A stretch of DNA of 64,000 bases from an uncultured Acidobacteriota bacterium (GCA_902825985.1 CADEDC010000008.1:20661-84660); one strand, 5' to 3'; counted from the first letter of the stretch, positions 10,416-20,432 are shown. Numbers and translations: made by a program. The notes: generated by a model not told the origin, from the letters alone.

Positions 10416-11153
10416 TTGGTCACCCCCGCTGATCTCGTCACGGTCGCCCTTCTGGTCGCCCTCGAGGGGCTGCTCAGCGCTGACAACGCGATGGTGCTGG
10501 CCGTCCTGGTCCTCGGGCTGCCCAAGGACCAGCAGCAGAAGGCCTTGCGTTACGGCATCATCGGCGCCTTCGCATTTCGCGCCCTGGCGACGCTGCTGGC
10601 CGTGTATCTGATCGGCCTCGGCTGGGTGAAGCTGGTCGGTGCCGGGTATCTGATGTATCTGACCGTGCAGCACTTCAGCCAGCACGGCTCAGGGGAGACG
10701 CGCCGGACACCGCCGAAGGCGAAGGCCATGCTCGGCCTCACCGCGTTCTGGGCGACGGTGGTCAAGGTCGAGCTGACCGACATCGTATTCGCGGTCGACT
10801 CGATCCTGGTCGCGGTGGCGATGTCGCCGAAGACGTGGGTGATTCTCACCGGCGGCATCCTCGGGATTATCATGATGCGGCTCGTCATCGGCCAGCTGCT
10901 GGCGATCGTCGAACGGTATCCGCCGCTCGTCGACGGCGCCTTCGTCATCATCGGCTGGGTGGCGCTGAAGCTGTTCCTCGAGTACCTGCATCAGTACGGC
11001 TACGTGGAGTTCGAAGTGCCGAAGTGGCTGTCGCTCGGACTGATCGTCGTCATCTTCGGGCTCTCGTTCTTCTACGCGCGGCTCGACGAAGCGCGACGGC
11101 TGGCGGCTCACGGCGGCGGCCCGGCGTCCCGTCCTGACGAGGCCGGCGACTGA
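10416..11153 (+). CDS. TerC family integral membrane protein
   Basis: A 245-residue protein with about seven membrane segments and the TerC/YjbE-type acidic motifs: SADNAMVLAVLVLGLP in the first helix and ELTDIVFAVDSI in the middle, which carry the conserved Asp-Asn and Asp residues. Family members are linked to tellurite resistance or to metal-ion (Mn) export. The start is a TTG codon: the next in-frame stop lies 39 bp upstream, no ATG or GTG fits, and GGAG lies 4-5 nt before the TTG. It is divergent from hspR over 111 bp and overlaps the following kinase gene by one base (TGATG), suggesting coupled translation. Ion specificity cannot be read. Confidence 0.85.
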   Translation: MVTPADLVTVALLVALEGLLSADNAMVLAVLVLGLPKDQQQKALRYGIIGAFAFRALATLLAVYLIGLGWVKLVGAGYLMYLTVQHFSQHGSGETRRTPPKAKAMLGLTAFWATVVKVELTDIVFAVDSILVAVAMSPKTWVILTGGILGIIMMRLVIGQLLAIVERYPPLVDGAFVIIGWVALKLFLEYLHQYGYVEFEVPKWLSLGLIVVIFGLSFFYARLDEARRLAAHGGGPASRPDEAGD

Positions 11154-13090
11154 TGACGCGGCCGCTGCGCGTGCTCGTCGTCGACGACTCGGGTGAGCAT
11201 GCGGCACTCGTGGGCGAGATGGTCCACAGCGCCGGGTCATGGCCGGACGCCACCGTCGACCAGGCCGGGTCGTACGCGGCGGCGCTGGAAGCGCTCGATC
11301 GGCGCGCCTACGATCTCGCGTTCTTCGACTACTGGCTCGGGGCGGAGGATGGTCTCCGCCTGCTGCGCGACGTACGAGAGCGCGGCATCCACGTCCCGGT
11401 CATCCTGCTCACCGGGCACGGCGCCGAAGACGTGGCTGTCGACGCGATGAAGGCCGGCGCGGCCGACTATCTGAGCAAGACCAATCTGACCGTCGAGACG
11501 ATCGGCCGGGCGATGCGCCACGCGATCGCCCTCGGCATCGGTGAGCAACAGAAGCGGGCGGCGGAACGGGCGCTGCGCAGCAGCGAGGAGCGGTTCCGGG
11601 CCCTCGTCGAGAACAGCTGGGAAGTGCTGCTGCTACTCGACGTCGAAGGACGGATCACCTACACCACACCGTCGATCACGCGGCAGTTCGGCTGGCGGCC
11701 GGAACAGGTGATCGGCAGCGTCCTGGTCGATCTGCTGCACGCCGAGGATCGGCGGCCGGTCGCGCAGAAGCTCAGCGCCGCCCTGGGCCGCCCCGGCGAT
11801 CGGATGATGACGGAGGCGCGCATCCGGCATCTCGACGGGACGTACCGCAGCATGGACGCGATCGTCGTCAACCGCCTGCCGGAGCCGGCGGTCAACGCGG
11901 TGGTCTTCAATGCCCGCGACATCACGGAAGGACGCCGCCTCGAAGAGCAGCTCCGGCAGTCGCAGAAGATGGAAGCGGTGGGCCGACTGGCCGGCGGTGT
12001 CGCCCACGACTTCAACAACCTGCTGACCGCGATTCTCGGCTACTGCAACCTGGCACTCGACGATCTCGGACCAAAGGATCCGTCACGCCGCGACCTCGAA
12101 GAGATACGGGACGCCGGCGAGCGCGCTGCGACGCTGACGCGTCAACTGCTGGCGTTCAGCCGTCGCCAGATGCTGCAGCCCGAGCCAACCGACCTGAACG
12201 GGCTCGTGCAGCAGACCGAGAAGATGCTGCACCGCATCCTCGGCGAGGACATCGAGCTCATCACGGCGCTGGCGCCGGGGCTGCCGGAGATCATGGCCGA
12301 CCCGGCGTCCATCGAGCAGGTCATCGTGAGTCTGGCGATGAACGCCCGCGACGCGATGCCGTCGGGCGGCCGCCTGATTCTCGAGACCATGGTGTCCGAA
12401 CTGGACGACGCGTATGCGGACTCGCACGCCACGGTCCTCCCCGGGCTGTACGTGATGCTCGCCGTCACCGACAGCGGGGAAGGGATGGACGCTGCGACCC
12501 GATCGCGGATCTTCGAACCGTTCTTCACCACGAAGCCGCAGGGCAAGGGCACCGGGCTCGGATTGGCGACGGTGTACGGCATCGTCAAGCAGACCGGCGG
12601 CTACATCTGGGTCTACAGCGAGCCGGCGCATGGGACGGTGTTCAAGGTCTACCTGCCGCTGGCCGACGCCGCCTACGCGGCGGTCGCCGCGCCTGAACCG
12701 TTGCCCGCCAGTCGCGAGCGCGAGACGATCCTGCTGGTCGAAGATGAAGAGGCGGTGCGGTCACTGACGGCCGAGGTGCTGAGCCGCCAGGGATTCGAGG
12801 TCATCGATGCCCAGGATGGTGTCGAGGCGCTGCGGGTCGCGCACTCGTTCGCCGGGCCGATCCATCTCCTGCTCACCGACATCGTGATGCCGCACATGAA
12901 CGGCCGCGATCTCGCAGAGAAGTTGATTGCGGTTCGCCCGGACACCAAAGTCCTGTTCATGTCCGGCTACACCGATCACGCCGTGGTCCATCGCGAACTC
13001 AGTGCCGGGGCGCCCTTCCTGCAGAAGCCGTTCACTCCCGACGCGCTCGCCCGCAAGGTCCGGACGCTGCTCGACGGCGCCGCGCACTAG
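11153..13090 (+). CDS. Hybrid sensor histidine kinase REC-PAS-HisKA-HATPase-REC
   Basis: A 645-residue soluble signalling protein without membrane segments. Order: N-terminal receiver (1-125; acidic pocket Asp11/Asp12, phosphoacceptor Asp59 in FFDYW, Lys in LSKTN), PAS sensor (about 143-262), HisKA dimerisation domain with phosphorylated His285 in [15 protein letters not shown], catalytic ATPase domain (N-box MNARDAMP, G1 DSGEGMD, G2 [12 protein letters not shown]), and a second receiver (about 525-645; phosphoacceptor Asp576 in LLLTDIVMP). This receiver-sandwiched, CckA-like layout suggests an intracellular phosphorelay node that takes phosphoryl groups from another kinase or passes them to a phosphotransfer protein. 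It overlaps terC by one base. The partner is not encoded nearby. Confidence 0.92.
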   Translation: MTRPLRVLVVDDSGEHAALVGEMVHSAGSWPDATVDQAGSYAAALEALDRRAYDLAFFDYWLGAEDGLRLLRDVRERGIHVPVILLTGHGAEDVAVDAMKAGAADYLSKTNLTVETIGRAMRHAIALGIGEQQKRAAERALRSSEERFRALVENSWEVLLLLDVEGRITYTTPSITRQFGWRPEQVIGSVLVDLLHAEDRRPVAQKLSAALGRPGDRMMTEARIRHLDGTYRSMDAIVVNRLPEPAVNAVVFNARDITEGRRLEEQLRQSQKMEAVGRLAGGVAHDFNNLLTAILGYCNLALDDLGPKDPSRRDLEEIRDAGERAATLTRQLLAFSRRQMLQPEPTDLNGLVQQTEKMLHRILGEDIELITALAPGLPEIMADPASIEQVIVSLAMNARDAMPSGGRLILETMVSELDDAYADSHATVLPGLYVMLAVTDSGEGMDAATRSRIFEPFFTTKPQGKGTGLGLATVYGIVKQTGGYIWVYSEPAHGTVFKVYLPLADAAYAAVAAPEPLPASRERETILLVEDEEAVRSLTAEVLSRQGFEVIDAQDGVEALRVAHSFAGPIHLLLTDIVMPHMNGRDLAEKLIAVRPDTKVLFMSGYTDHAVVHRELSAGAPFLQKPFTPDALARKVRTLLDGAAH

Positions 13091-13190
13091 AACCGCCGAG
13101 CCGGCCCAACGCCCGGTTCCGGCATCGATCCTGCAACCGGGTGTCGCGGCTGCCCAACCAACAGCGGTTGACCGGCACGCACACCTGTCG

Positions 13191-15176
13191 ATGTCAGAGT
13201 CTCCGTCGCCACGTGCAACCCACGGCCTGTCCGGCGCCATGCCTGCTCCGCGAACCCCGGTCGCCGGGCATCGGCGCTATCCGGTGGGCGCCGAACCACG
13301 CGGGGACGGCTCCGTGCATGTCAGGGTCTGGGCCCCGGCGGCACGTGAGGTGACGGTCGTCGTCACCGCGCGCGGCACCGACACCGCCCGCGAGGTGCCG
13401 CTGGCTTTCGAGGAGGGCGGCTACTTTGCCGGCCTGGTCGACGCGCGCGTCGGCGACACCTATCGATTCCGGCTCGACCAGAGCGACCGTCTCCTGCCGG
13501 ATCCGGCATCACGGTTCCAGCCGTCGGGACCGCATGGGCCGTCCGAGATCATCGACGCCGCCGCCTTCCGCTGGACGGATCACGCCTGGACCGGCGTGCG
13601 CCCGGTCGGGCAGGTGATCTACGAGCTGCACGTCGGCACGTTCACCACCGCGGGGACGTATGCCACGGCGGCGGAGCAGTTGCCGGCGCTCGCCGCGGTC
13701 GGCATCACCGTCATCGAACTGATGCCGCTGGCGGAATTCGAGGGTCGCTTCGGATGGGGCTACGACGGCGTCGATCTGTTTGCGCCGTCGCATCTCTACG
13801 GCCGCCCCGACGACCTCAGGCGCTTCGTCGATCGCGCCCATGGGCTCGGCATTGGCGTCATCCTCGACGTCGTCTACAACCACCTCGGGCCGGTCGGCAA
13901 CTATCTGCGGCAGTTCTCGCCGTCCTACTTCAGCCGCCGCTACGAGAATGAGTGGGGAGACGCCCTGAACTTCGACGACGAGGACGCCGGGCCGGTGCGG
14001 GATCTGTTCATCGCCAATGCCGCGTACTGGATCGACGAGTTCCACGTCGACGGCCTGCGGCTCGATGCGACGCAGCAGATCTTCGACGCGACCGACGATC
14101 ATCTCGTCGGTGCCGTCACGCGCGCCGCGCGCGCCGCGGCGCCCGGCCGCTCGGTCTATGTCGTGGCCGAGAACGAGCCGCAGCAGACGCGGCTGGTGCG
14201 CCCGGCTGCCGAGGGCGGCTACGGGGTCGATGCGCTGTGGAACGACGACTTCCACCACGCGGCCACGGTCGCGATGTCCGGCCGGGGCGAGGCGTACTAC
14301 TCCGATACCACCGGCTCCGCCCAGGAGCTCATCGCCTGCGCCAAGTATGGATATCTCTTCCAGGGGCAGCACTATCACTGGCAGCGCAGACCGCGCGGCA
14401 GCTATGGACTCGATCTGCCGCCGCACTGCTTCGTCACCTACCTGCAGAATCACGATCAGGTGGCGAACTCGGCGCGCGGCTTGCGGGGGCACCAGCTGAC
14501 CAGCCCGGCGCAGTGGCGGGCCATGACGGCGCTCTGGCTGCTGATGCCGGGCACGCCGATGCTGTTCCAGGGACAGGAGTTCTCGGCAAGCGCGCCGTTC
14601 CTCTATTTCGCCGATTTCGACGAGGCGCTGAACACCGCGGTCCGACGCGGCCGCTCCGAGTTCCTGCAGCAGTTTCCGAGCGTGGCGGACTTCGAACAGC
14701 GTGGCCGGATCGCGGAGCCGTCATCGCCCGACACCTTCCGCCGCTCGGCGATCGATCACGCCGAACGCGACGCGCACGCCGAATCGTATGCGCTGCACGT
14801 CGACCTGCTCCGCCTGCGACGGGAGATCCAGGCGCTGCAGCAGCCGCAGCGCGGCGGCTGCGATGGAACCGTGCTCACGCCGGATGCCCTGGCGCTGCGG
14901 CTGTTCGATGGCGAGCCGCGGGCGCACCGTCTGGTCGTGACCAATCTCGGCAGCCGATTCGAGCGGCCGTCGGTGGCCGACCCGCTGGTGGCACCGCCCG
15001 ACGGCTTGCGCTGGACGCTGCGCTGGTCGAGTGAACATCCGGCCTACGGCGGTGGCGGCACGCCGGATATCTGGAAGGCCGGCACCTGGTGCGTGCCCGG
15101 TCGGATCACGCTGCTGTTCGAACTCTCGGCAGGCGCCGGCGAGCCGACGCCGACCGTGCGGAGGCGCACCGCGTGA
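13191..15176 (+). CDS. treZ: Malto-oligosyltrehalose trehalohydrolase (GH13)
   Basis: A roughly 661-residue glycoside hydrolase family 13 enzyme that releases trehalose from maltooligosyl-trehalose. An N-terminal carbohydrate-binding module (HRRYPVGAEPRGDGSVHVRVWAP type) precedes the (beta/alpha)8 barrel. GH13 regions are visible: DVVYNHLGPVGNYL (I), GLRLDATQQI with nucleophile Asp292 (II), VVAENEPQ with acid/base Glu327 (III) and TYLQNHDQVAN (IV). The start is uncertain: the ATG at 13191 is used; ATG 13239 would remove 16 residues and neither has a clear Shine-Dalgarno. The stop overlaps the following debranching gene (GTGA). The partner treY, which makes its substrate, is not in the window. 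Confidence 0.9.
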   Translation: MSESPSPRATHGLSGAMPAPRTPVAGHRRYPVGAEPRGDGSVHVRVWAPAAREVTVVVTARGTDTAREVPLAFEEGGYFAGLVDARVGDTYRFRLDQSDRLLPDPASRFQPSGPHGPSEIIDAAAFRWTDHAWTGVRPVGQVIYELHVGTFTTAGTYATAAEQLPALAAVGITVIELMPLAEFEGRFGWGYDGVDLFAPSHLYGRPDDLRRFVDRAHGLGIGVILDVVYNHLGPVGNYLRQFSPSYFSRRYENEWGDALNFDDEDAGPVRDLFIANAAYWIDEFHVDGLRLDATQQIFDATDDHLVGAVTRAARAAAPGRSVYVVAENEPQQTRLVRPAAEGGYGVDALWNDDFHHAATVAMSGRGEAYYSDTTGSAQELIACAKYGYLFQGQHYHWQRRPRGSYGLDLPPHCFVTYLQNHDQVANSARGLRGHQLTSPAQWRAMTALWLLMPGTPMLFQGQEFSASAPFLYFADFDEALNTAVRRGRSEFLQQFPSVADFEQRGRIAEPSSPDTFRRSAIDHAERDAHAESYALHVDLLRLRREIQALQQPQRGGCDGTVLTPDALALRLFDGEPRAHRLVVTNLGSRFERPSVADPLVAPPDGLRWTLRWSSEHPAYGGGGTPDIWKAGTWCVPGRITLLFELSAGAGEPTPTVRRRTA

Positions 15177-17287
15177 CCGGACCGATCGGACTGCCGGTGC
15201 GCCGGTTGCCGTGGCCGATGTCGGCCGATGCCACCGCGGCCGCGCAGGTGACGCGCGAGTGGCTCGTCACCAACGGTCTCGGCGGCTACGCGTCGGGAAC
15301 CGTCGCCGGCGTGATGACCCGGCGCTACCACGGCCTGCTCATCGCGGCGTTGCCGGCGCCGCACGGGCGGACGGTGATGTTGAGCCACCTGTCGGCGCAG
15401 GTGCGCTGGCCCGATGGCCGCCGCCGCGAGCTCGGCGGCCGCGAGTGGGTCGGCGCCGATGCCGATGTCGTCGGCCGGCTCGTCGAGTTCCGGCTCGAGG
15501 GCGGGCTACCGGTCTGGCGCTATCAGGTGGACGGCGTGACGCTCGAGCGGCGGCTGCTGTTCAGCCACTTGCAGAATACCGTGCACGTCATCTTCGAGCT
15601 GATCGAAGGCGGGCCGATCGAACTGGCACTCCGTCCGTCGGTCAATTTCCGTGCGCAGGAGGCGCCGGTCAGCGAGCCGCTGCGCCGCGGCTACCAGTTC
15701 GACGCCATCGAGGACCGCTACGCCATCACGCTTCCATCCAGCGGCCTGCCGCCGCTGCGCATGCTGCTGCGGGCGCGCGATGCCACCTTCACGCTCAAGA
15801 CCACCCGCATCGACAGCGTGCTCTATCCGGTCGAGGAGAGTCGCGGCTACCACGCGCATGGCGACCTGTGGAGCCCCGGTTACTACCGCTGCGCGCTGGC
15901 GACCGGCGAGCGGGCCGGTTTCGTAGCGTCGACCGAGTCGTTCGAGACGATGGCGGTTCTCGGCCCGGTGGAGGCGCATCGGCTCGAAATCTACCGCCGC
16001 CAACGCCTGCTGGCGCAGGCCGCGCCGGAAGCGCGGCACGGCACGGCTGCGGAGCTGGTGCTGGCCGCCGATCAGTTCATCATCACGCCGGCCGGCCGCT
16101 TCCAGGACGCGACCCGGGCCCGGGCCGCCGGCGACGCCGTGCGGACCGTCATCGCCGGCTATCACTGGTTCACCGACTGGGGACGCGACACGATGATCAG
16201 CCTCGAGGGGCTGACCCTCGCGACCGGCCGTCACGGCGACGCCGGCGAGATCCTGCGAACCTTCGCACACTACGTGCGCGACGGGCTCATTCCCAACATG
16301 TTTCCGGAGGGCGAGAACGACGGGCTGTATCACACCGCCGACGCGACACTGTGGTTCTTCCACGCGGTCGCCCGCTACGTCAGCTTGTCGCACGACGAGC
16401 TCACCCTGAGCACCCTCTATCCGACCCTCAAGGTCATCGTCGATGCCCACGTCCGCGGCACGCGCTTCGGCATCCGCCTGGATCCGGACGATGGGCTGCT
16501 GACGCAGGGAGCGGACGGCTACCAGTTGACCTGGATGGATGCGAAGGTCGACGACTGGGTGGTCACGCCCAGACGCGGCAAGGCGGTGGAGATCAATGCA
16601 CTCTGGTTCAACGCGCTGCGGTTGATGGCCGACTGGGCCGGGCAGGCTGGCGATCCGGACGCCGGTGTCTACCGGACGCGCGCGCAGACGGCCCAGGAGA
16701 GCTTCAATCGCAAGTTCTGGTGTGCCGCTCGCGAACACCTGTACGACGTCATCGACGGCGAGCCGGCGACGTCGGGCGCCACCAACGATGCGCGCTGCCG
16801 CCCGAACCAGCTTCTGGCGATTGCGCTCCCGCACGCCGTGCTGGCGCCGGACCGCTGGCCGGCGGTGATGCGCGCCGTCCGAACGCACCTGCTCACACCG
16901 GTCGGCCTGCGGTCCCTGGCGCCGGGTGAGCCAGAGTTCAAGTCGCGCTATTACGGCGATCTGCGGGCGCGCGATGCCGCCTATCACCAGGGCACCGTGT
17001 GGGGGTGGCTGGCCGGCCCGTTTGTCGACGCCTGGCTCAAGGTCTATCCGGACGACGTCGAAGGTGCCCGGCGCGCCCTCGCAGGATTCGAGGCACACCT
17101 GGACGACGCATGCGTCGGATCGGTCAGCGAAGTCTTCGATGCCGACGCGCCGTTCACGCCGCGTGGGTGCGTGGCGCAGGCATGGAGCGTCGCCGAACTG
17201 CTGCGGGTCCTCGTGGCGCTCGAGCGGCGGACGGCCGAGCCCTGGCGGCCGGTCCGCGATCCGGCGGATCGCGGTGCGTCGGGCTAG
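15173..17287 (+). CDS. Amylo-alpha-1,6-glucosidase (glycogen debranching type, GH133)
   Basis: A 704-residue glycogen-debranching protein. The N-terminal GDE_N domain is recognised by VTNGLGGYASGTVAGVMTRR and YHGLLIAAL; the C-terminal (alpha/alpha)6 catalytic domain by WFTDWGRDTMISLEGLTL, GLIPNMFPEGEND and YHTADATLWFFHAV. The start is the GTG overlapping the treZ stop by four bases; this gives MTGPIGLPVRRL and translational coupling. It should hydrolyse alpha-1,6 branch points left on limit dextrins, producing linear maltodextrins. Together with TreZ it points to glycogen or maltodextrin turnover toward trehalose, a common stress or osmotic response. The reaction is known for the family; the link to trehalose is inferred from the operon. 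Confidence 0.88.
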   Translation: MTGPIGLPVRRLPWPMSADATAAAQVTREWLVTNGLGGYASGTVAGVMTRRYHGLLIAALPAPHGRTVMLSHLSAQVRWPDGRRRELGGREWVGADADVVGRLVEFRLEGGLPVWRYQVDGVTLERRLLFSHLQNTVHVIFELIEGGPIELALRPSVNFRAQEAPVSEPLRRGYQFDAIEDRYAITLPSSGLPPLRMLLRARDATFTLKTTRIDSVLYPVEESRGYHAHGDLWSPGYYRCALATGERAGFVASTESFETMAVLGPVEAHRLEIYRRQRLLAQAAPEARHGTAAELVLAADQFIITPAGRFQDATRARAAGDAVRTVIAGYHWFTDWGRDTMISLEGLTLATGRHGDAGEILRTFAHYVRDGLIPNMFPEGENDGLYHTADATLWFFHAVARYVSLSHDELTLSTLYPTLKVIVDAHVRGTRFGIRLDPDDGLLTQGADGYQLTWMDAKVDDWVVTPRRGKAVEINALWFNALRLMADWAGQAGDPDAGVYRTRAQTAQESFNRKFWCAAREHLYDVIDGEPATSGATNDARCRPNQLLAIALPHAVLAPDRWPAVMRAVRTHLLTPVGLRSLAPGEPEFKSRYYGDLRARDAAYHQGTVWGWLAGPFVDAWLKVYPDDVEGARRALAGFEAHLDDACVGSVSEVFDADAPFTPRGCVAQAWSVAELLRVLVALERRTAEPWRPVRDPADRGASG

Positions 17288-17296
17288 AGGCGCGCG

Positions 17297-17710
17297 TCAG
17301 TCCTTGCCCTTGAGGGCGCGGAGGGCGCGGCGCTCGCGCTTCTCCGGGGCACGCGGCGGCGCCACGCTGGCGCGATAGATCCGTTCCAGCCGCCGCATCT
17401 CGATTTCCTCGGGCGACGGGGGCGGCGTGCGATCCTCGTAGAGCGCCTTCGCCTCGGCCTTCGGGAGGTGTCGTTCGGCAATCGCCGTGACGATGACCTG
17501 CTGCTTGCGGCCCATCGGCCGGCTGATCTCGAGGGCGTCGCCGACCCGCACCAGCCGGTGCGGTTTCGCGGCATTGCCGTTGACGTCGACTTTGCCGCCG
17601 TTGCATGCCTTCTGGGCCTCGGAGCGCGTCCGGAAGAGACAGGACACGTCCAGCCACACGTCAAGGCGCACGGCGACGACGCTCGTCGATTCCTTCCCGG
17701 TCTCTGCCAC
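17297..17710 (-). CDS. S4-domain RNA-binding heat-shock protein, Hsp15-like
   Basis: A 137-residue protein with an S4 RNA-binding domain near its N-terminus (RLDVWLDVSCLFRTRSEAQKA, then GKVDVNGNAAKPHRLVRVGD) and a basic, charged C-terminal tail ending in ALRALKGKD. This is the layout of Hsp15 (HslR), which binds stalled 50S ribosomal subunits carrying nascent chains after heat shock. About 15 residues precede the S4 domain. It is convergent with the debranching gene, 9 bp apart, and stands alone; its 5' side faces the lactate permease gene, on the same strand, 81 bp away. Confidence 0.82.
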   Translation of the reverse strand: MAETGKESTSVVAVRLDVWLDVSCLFRTRSEAQKACNGGKVDVNGNAAKPHRLVRVGDALEISRPMGRKQQVIVTAIAERHLPKAEAKALYEDRTPPPSPEEIEMRRLERIYRASVAPPRAPEKRERRALRALKGKD

Positions 17711-17791
17711 GACCTGATTGTCGCATGCGGCGCCGGGAAGGATCAGGGGGCGGCGCGGTCGAGTCGTCCGGCCGGTGCCGGCCCGTCCGGC

Positions 17792-19477
17792 CTACTTCGG
17801 TGCGACGACCGGCACGTATGACGGGAACACGTAGGCGAACAGCATCGAGATGATCCCCATCGCGACCATCAGCAGCACGCTGTGCTTGATGGTGAAGCGG
17901 AACAGCCGCCCTTCGTCCTCGGACGTCATGCCGGTGGCAGCCACCGCCACCGCAATGCTCTGGACCGAGATCATCTTGCCCATGACGCCGGCCGCCGAGT
18001 TGACCGACGCGGTGAGGACCGGATTCAGCGCCAGCGCATTGGCGGTCACGACCTGGAGGTTGCCGAACAGCGCGTTGGCCGACGTGTCGCTGCCGGTCAG
18101 GAAGACGCCGAGCCAGCCGACCACGGCACTGAAGAACGGGAAGGCGGCGCCGGTCCCGGCGAGCGCGAGCCCGAGGGTCGACGTCATGCCCGAATAGTTC
18201 ATCAGATAGGCCAGCCCGAGCATCGACGCGATCGTCAGCATCGCGTACGCCAGCTGCCTGAACGTCGCCTTGTAGATGCTGACGACCTGCGCCGGCTTGA
18301 CGCCGAGCAGCACCGCGGCGAGGAGAGTCGCCAGGAAGCAGGCCGTGCCCGAGGCGCTCAGCCAGTTCCAGGTGTAGACGGCGGCATAGGGAGCCGGCTG
18401 CGCCACCACCGGCTGCACCCGTTGGATCGCGTTGTGCAACCCGGGCACGTTGATACCGTTCAGACCGGCGCTCGCCTTGGGCAGGAAGTCCGGCATGACG
18501 CCGTTGGTCCACGTGTCGATCGCCAGCTTCATCGACGGTTCACCCCACGCCAGGACGAACACGACGAGCAGCAGATACGGCAGCCACGCCTGGAAGATCT
18601 CGCCACCGCCGTGGCGCTTCAACGTGAGCGATGCGTCCTTGTCGCCCTCGAGCCGCATGATGTTCGCCGGCTTCCACAGCTTCAGCACGACCACCATGAC
18701 GATGATGCAGGTCAGCGAACTCATGATGTCGGTCAGTTCGGGACCGATGTAATTGGACACGAAGAACTGCATGGCGGCGAACGAGACGCCGCAGGCGACG
18801 ATGGCCGGCCAGACCTCCAGCGCGCGGGCCGGTCCGGCCATGACGACGAGCAGGTAGCCCGGGATGATGATCGAGATCATCGCGCACAGCCGGCCGACCA
18901 TGGCGCTGAGCGGCAGCACCGGCAGGCCGGTCACCGCCGCCAGCGTCGTCACGGGAATGCCGATGGAGCCGAACGCCACCGGCGCCGTGTTGGCGAGCAG
19001 GCAGATGCCGGCGGCGTAGAACGGGTTGAAGCCGAGGCCGGCCAGCATGGCGCCCGACACCGCGACCGGCGCGCCGAAGCCGGCGGCGCCTTCGATGAAC
19101 GCGCCGAACGAGAACGCGATGAACAGCGCCTGCAGGCGGCGGTCATCGGTGAGGCTGCCGACCGAGTCCTTGATGATCTCGAACTTGCCGGTGTCGACGG
19201 CCAGCCGGTAGAGCATGATCGACGCGAAAACGATCCAGGCGATCGGAAACAGCCCGTAGGCGGCGCCGTACAGGGTGGAGATGACGGCCAGTTGCACCGG
19301 CATGCCGTAGACGGTGAGCGACACCAGCAGCGCCGAGCCGAGGGCGGTCAACGCCGATATCCACGACGCCTTGCGCAGGACGCCGAGCATGACGCCCAGC
19401 ACGATCAGAGGGATGGCGGCGACGAGGGCGCTGACGCCCAGACTGCCGGCCAGCGGTGCGTAGTTATGCTGCCACAT
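17792..19477 (-). CDS. lctP: L-lactate permease, LctP family
   Basis: A 561-residue inner-membrane protein with about 13 hydrophobic segments. The N-terminus MWQHNYAPLAGSLGVSALVA and the motifs AFSFGAFIEGAAGFGAPVA and ANTAPVAFGSIGIPVTTLA are hallmarks of LctP/LldP/GlcA proton symporters for lactate and glycolate. The conserved C-terminal FLTGSDTSANALFGNLQ is also present. Length is normal. Distance to the upstream astacin gene, on the same strand, is 55 bp, so cotranscription is possible. An AAGGAG lies 12 nt before the ATG, longer than optimal. No lactate dehydrogenase (LldD or LutABC) is nearby, so the metabolic context is missing. Confidence 0.92.
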   Translation of the reverse strand: MWQHNYAPLAGSLGVSALVAAIPLIVLGVMLGVLRKASWISALTALGSALLVSLTVYGMPVQLAVISTLYGAAYGLFPIAWIVFASIMLYRLAVDTGKFEIIKDSVGSLTDDRRLQALFIAFSFGAFIEGAAGFGAPVAVSGAMLAGLGFNPFYAAGICLLANTAPVAFGSIGIPVTTLAAVTGLPVLPLSAMVGRLCAMISIIIPGYLLVVMAGPARALEVWPAIVACGVSFAAMQFFVSNYIGPELTDIMSSLTCIIVMVVVLKLWKPANIMRLEGDKDASLTLKRHGGGEIFQAWLPYLLLVVFVLAWGEPSMKLAIDTWTNGVMPDFLPKASAGLNGINVPGLHNAIQRVQPVVAQPAPYAAVYTWNWLSASGTACFLATLLAAVLLGVKPAQVVSIYKATFRQLAYAMLTIASMLGLAYLMNYSGMTSTLGLALAGTGAAFPFFSAVVGWLGVFLTGSDTSANALFGNLQVVTANALALNPVLTASVNSAAGVMGKMISVQSIAVAVAATGMTSEDEGRLFRFTIKHSVLLMVAMGIISMLFAYVFPSYVPVVAPK

Positions 19478-19532
19478 GTATGCGCTCGGCTCCTTGGGAA
19501 CGGTGCATCTTATATCCGCCGCCGCCGGTCGG

Positions 19533-20432
19533 TCAGCGGCTCCGCGGATACATCGATCGGATCATCCGGATGTCGTAGGGCGAGAGCGCCTTGTTGGAGT
19601 TGGTCGGTCCGCGGCCGTCGGAGAACAGGGCGCCGTCGAACGTGTAGAGCATGATCGAGCGCGGGTCGAACTGCGTCGCGGACACGCCGAGACGCGAGTA
19701 CTTGCCGAGGACGTTGTGCTGGATGTCCTGCGGCGACCAGTAGTTCGGCGGGCCCTGGAAGTAGCGCATCACGGCGTCGACGTTCCACGTCCGCGTGAAC
19801 GTCGGTGACTGGTGCTCGTGGATGCAGCCGAGCGCGTGCCCGAATTCGTGCAGGACGACCCGCTCGTACTCGTCGTCGTTCGTGGTGTCGCGCAGCCATC
19901 CGTAGTTCATGGTCGGCTGGTGGACCGGGAAATACTGCGTGTTCAGCGCGTCGCGCCCGACCGCCGACCACGATCCGGCGTCAGCCGAGAACGAGATCCG
20001 GATTTCGGCCGCGCCGCTCTCGACGAATCGAAAACGGATGCCGCAGTGCGACTCCCAACGCTTGGCAATGGTCTGCACCTTGCGCCGCATCGTCGGCGTA
20101 CCGTCGAGGAAGCGGCAGCGCAATGTGGCGCCGGCCGGCCACTTCTTGGTGTTCACCACGGCCATGCGGGCCAGGTGCGACACGTCGTTCGGATTCAACC
20201 GCCGGCCGGCGGTGGCCATCATGTGTTCGCGCAGGACCCGTCGCACCGGACGCTCGGGGTCGAGGTCATCCGGGATGATGCGCTCGAAGCAGATTTTCAC
20301 CGGGTCCGTGACGGCGTCGTCCGGTGTGCCCCCCGCGGAGGGCACGGCGGGTGCCGCCGTCGACGATGTCATCGGTTTCTTCGAGCGGGCCGGCCGCTTC
20401 GGCGACCGGGGCGTGCGGGAGCGTGTAGCCAT
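19533..20432 (-). CDS. Astacin (M12A) zinc metalloprotease without an obvious signal peptide
   Basis: A 299-residue protease. Zinc-binding motif HEFGHALGCIHEH (His195, Glu196 catalytic, His199, His205) matches HExxHxxGxxHE of astacins, and the Met-turn is SIMLYTF (about 259-265). The preceding VGRDALNTQYFPVHQPTMNYGW segment is typical of the family in soil bacteria. Unlike most astacins, no signal peptide is seen: the first 40 residues are basic and rich in Arg, Lys, Pro, Ser and Thr. It could be leaderless, secreted by another route, or act inside the cell. The start has a strong GGAGG about 7 nt upstream, so a missed upstream start is unlikely. The gene is divergent from the rhodanese gene (48 bp between starts). 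Confidence 0.85.
   Translation of the reverse strand: MATRSRTPRSPKRPARSKKPMTSSTAAPAVPSAGGTPDDAVTDPVKICFERIIPDDLDPERPVRRVLREHMMATAGRRLNPNDVSHLARMAVVNTKKWPAGATLRCRFLDGTPTMRRKVQTIAKRWESHCGIRFRFVESGAAEIRISFSADAGSWSAVGRDALNTQYFPVHQPTMNYGWLRDTTNDDEYERVVLHEFGHALGCIHEHQSPTFTRTWNVDAVMRYFQGPPNYWSPQDIQHNVLGKYSRLGVSATQFDPRSIMLYTFDGALFSDGRGPTNSNKALSPYDIRMIRSMYPRSR

Noticed and set aside
12927..13190. A longer TreZ with over 80 extra N-terminal residues
   Set aside because: The extra part overlaps the kinase gene in another frame and is Arg/Pro/Ser-rich without similarity to TreZ.
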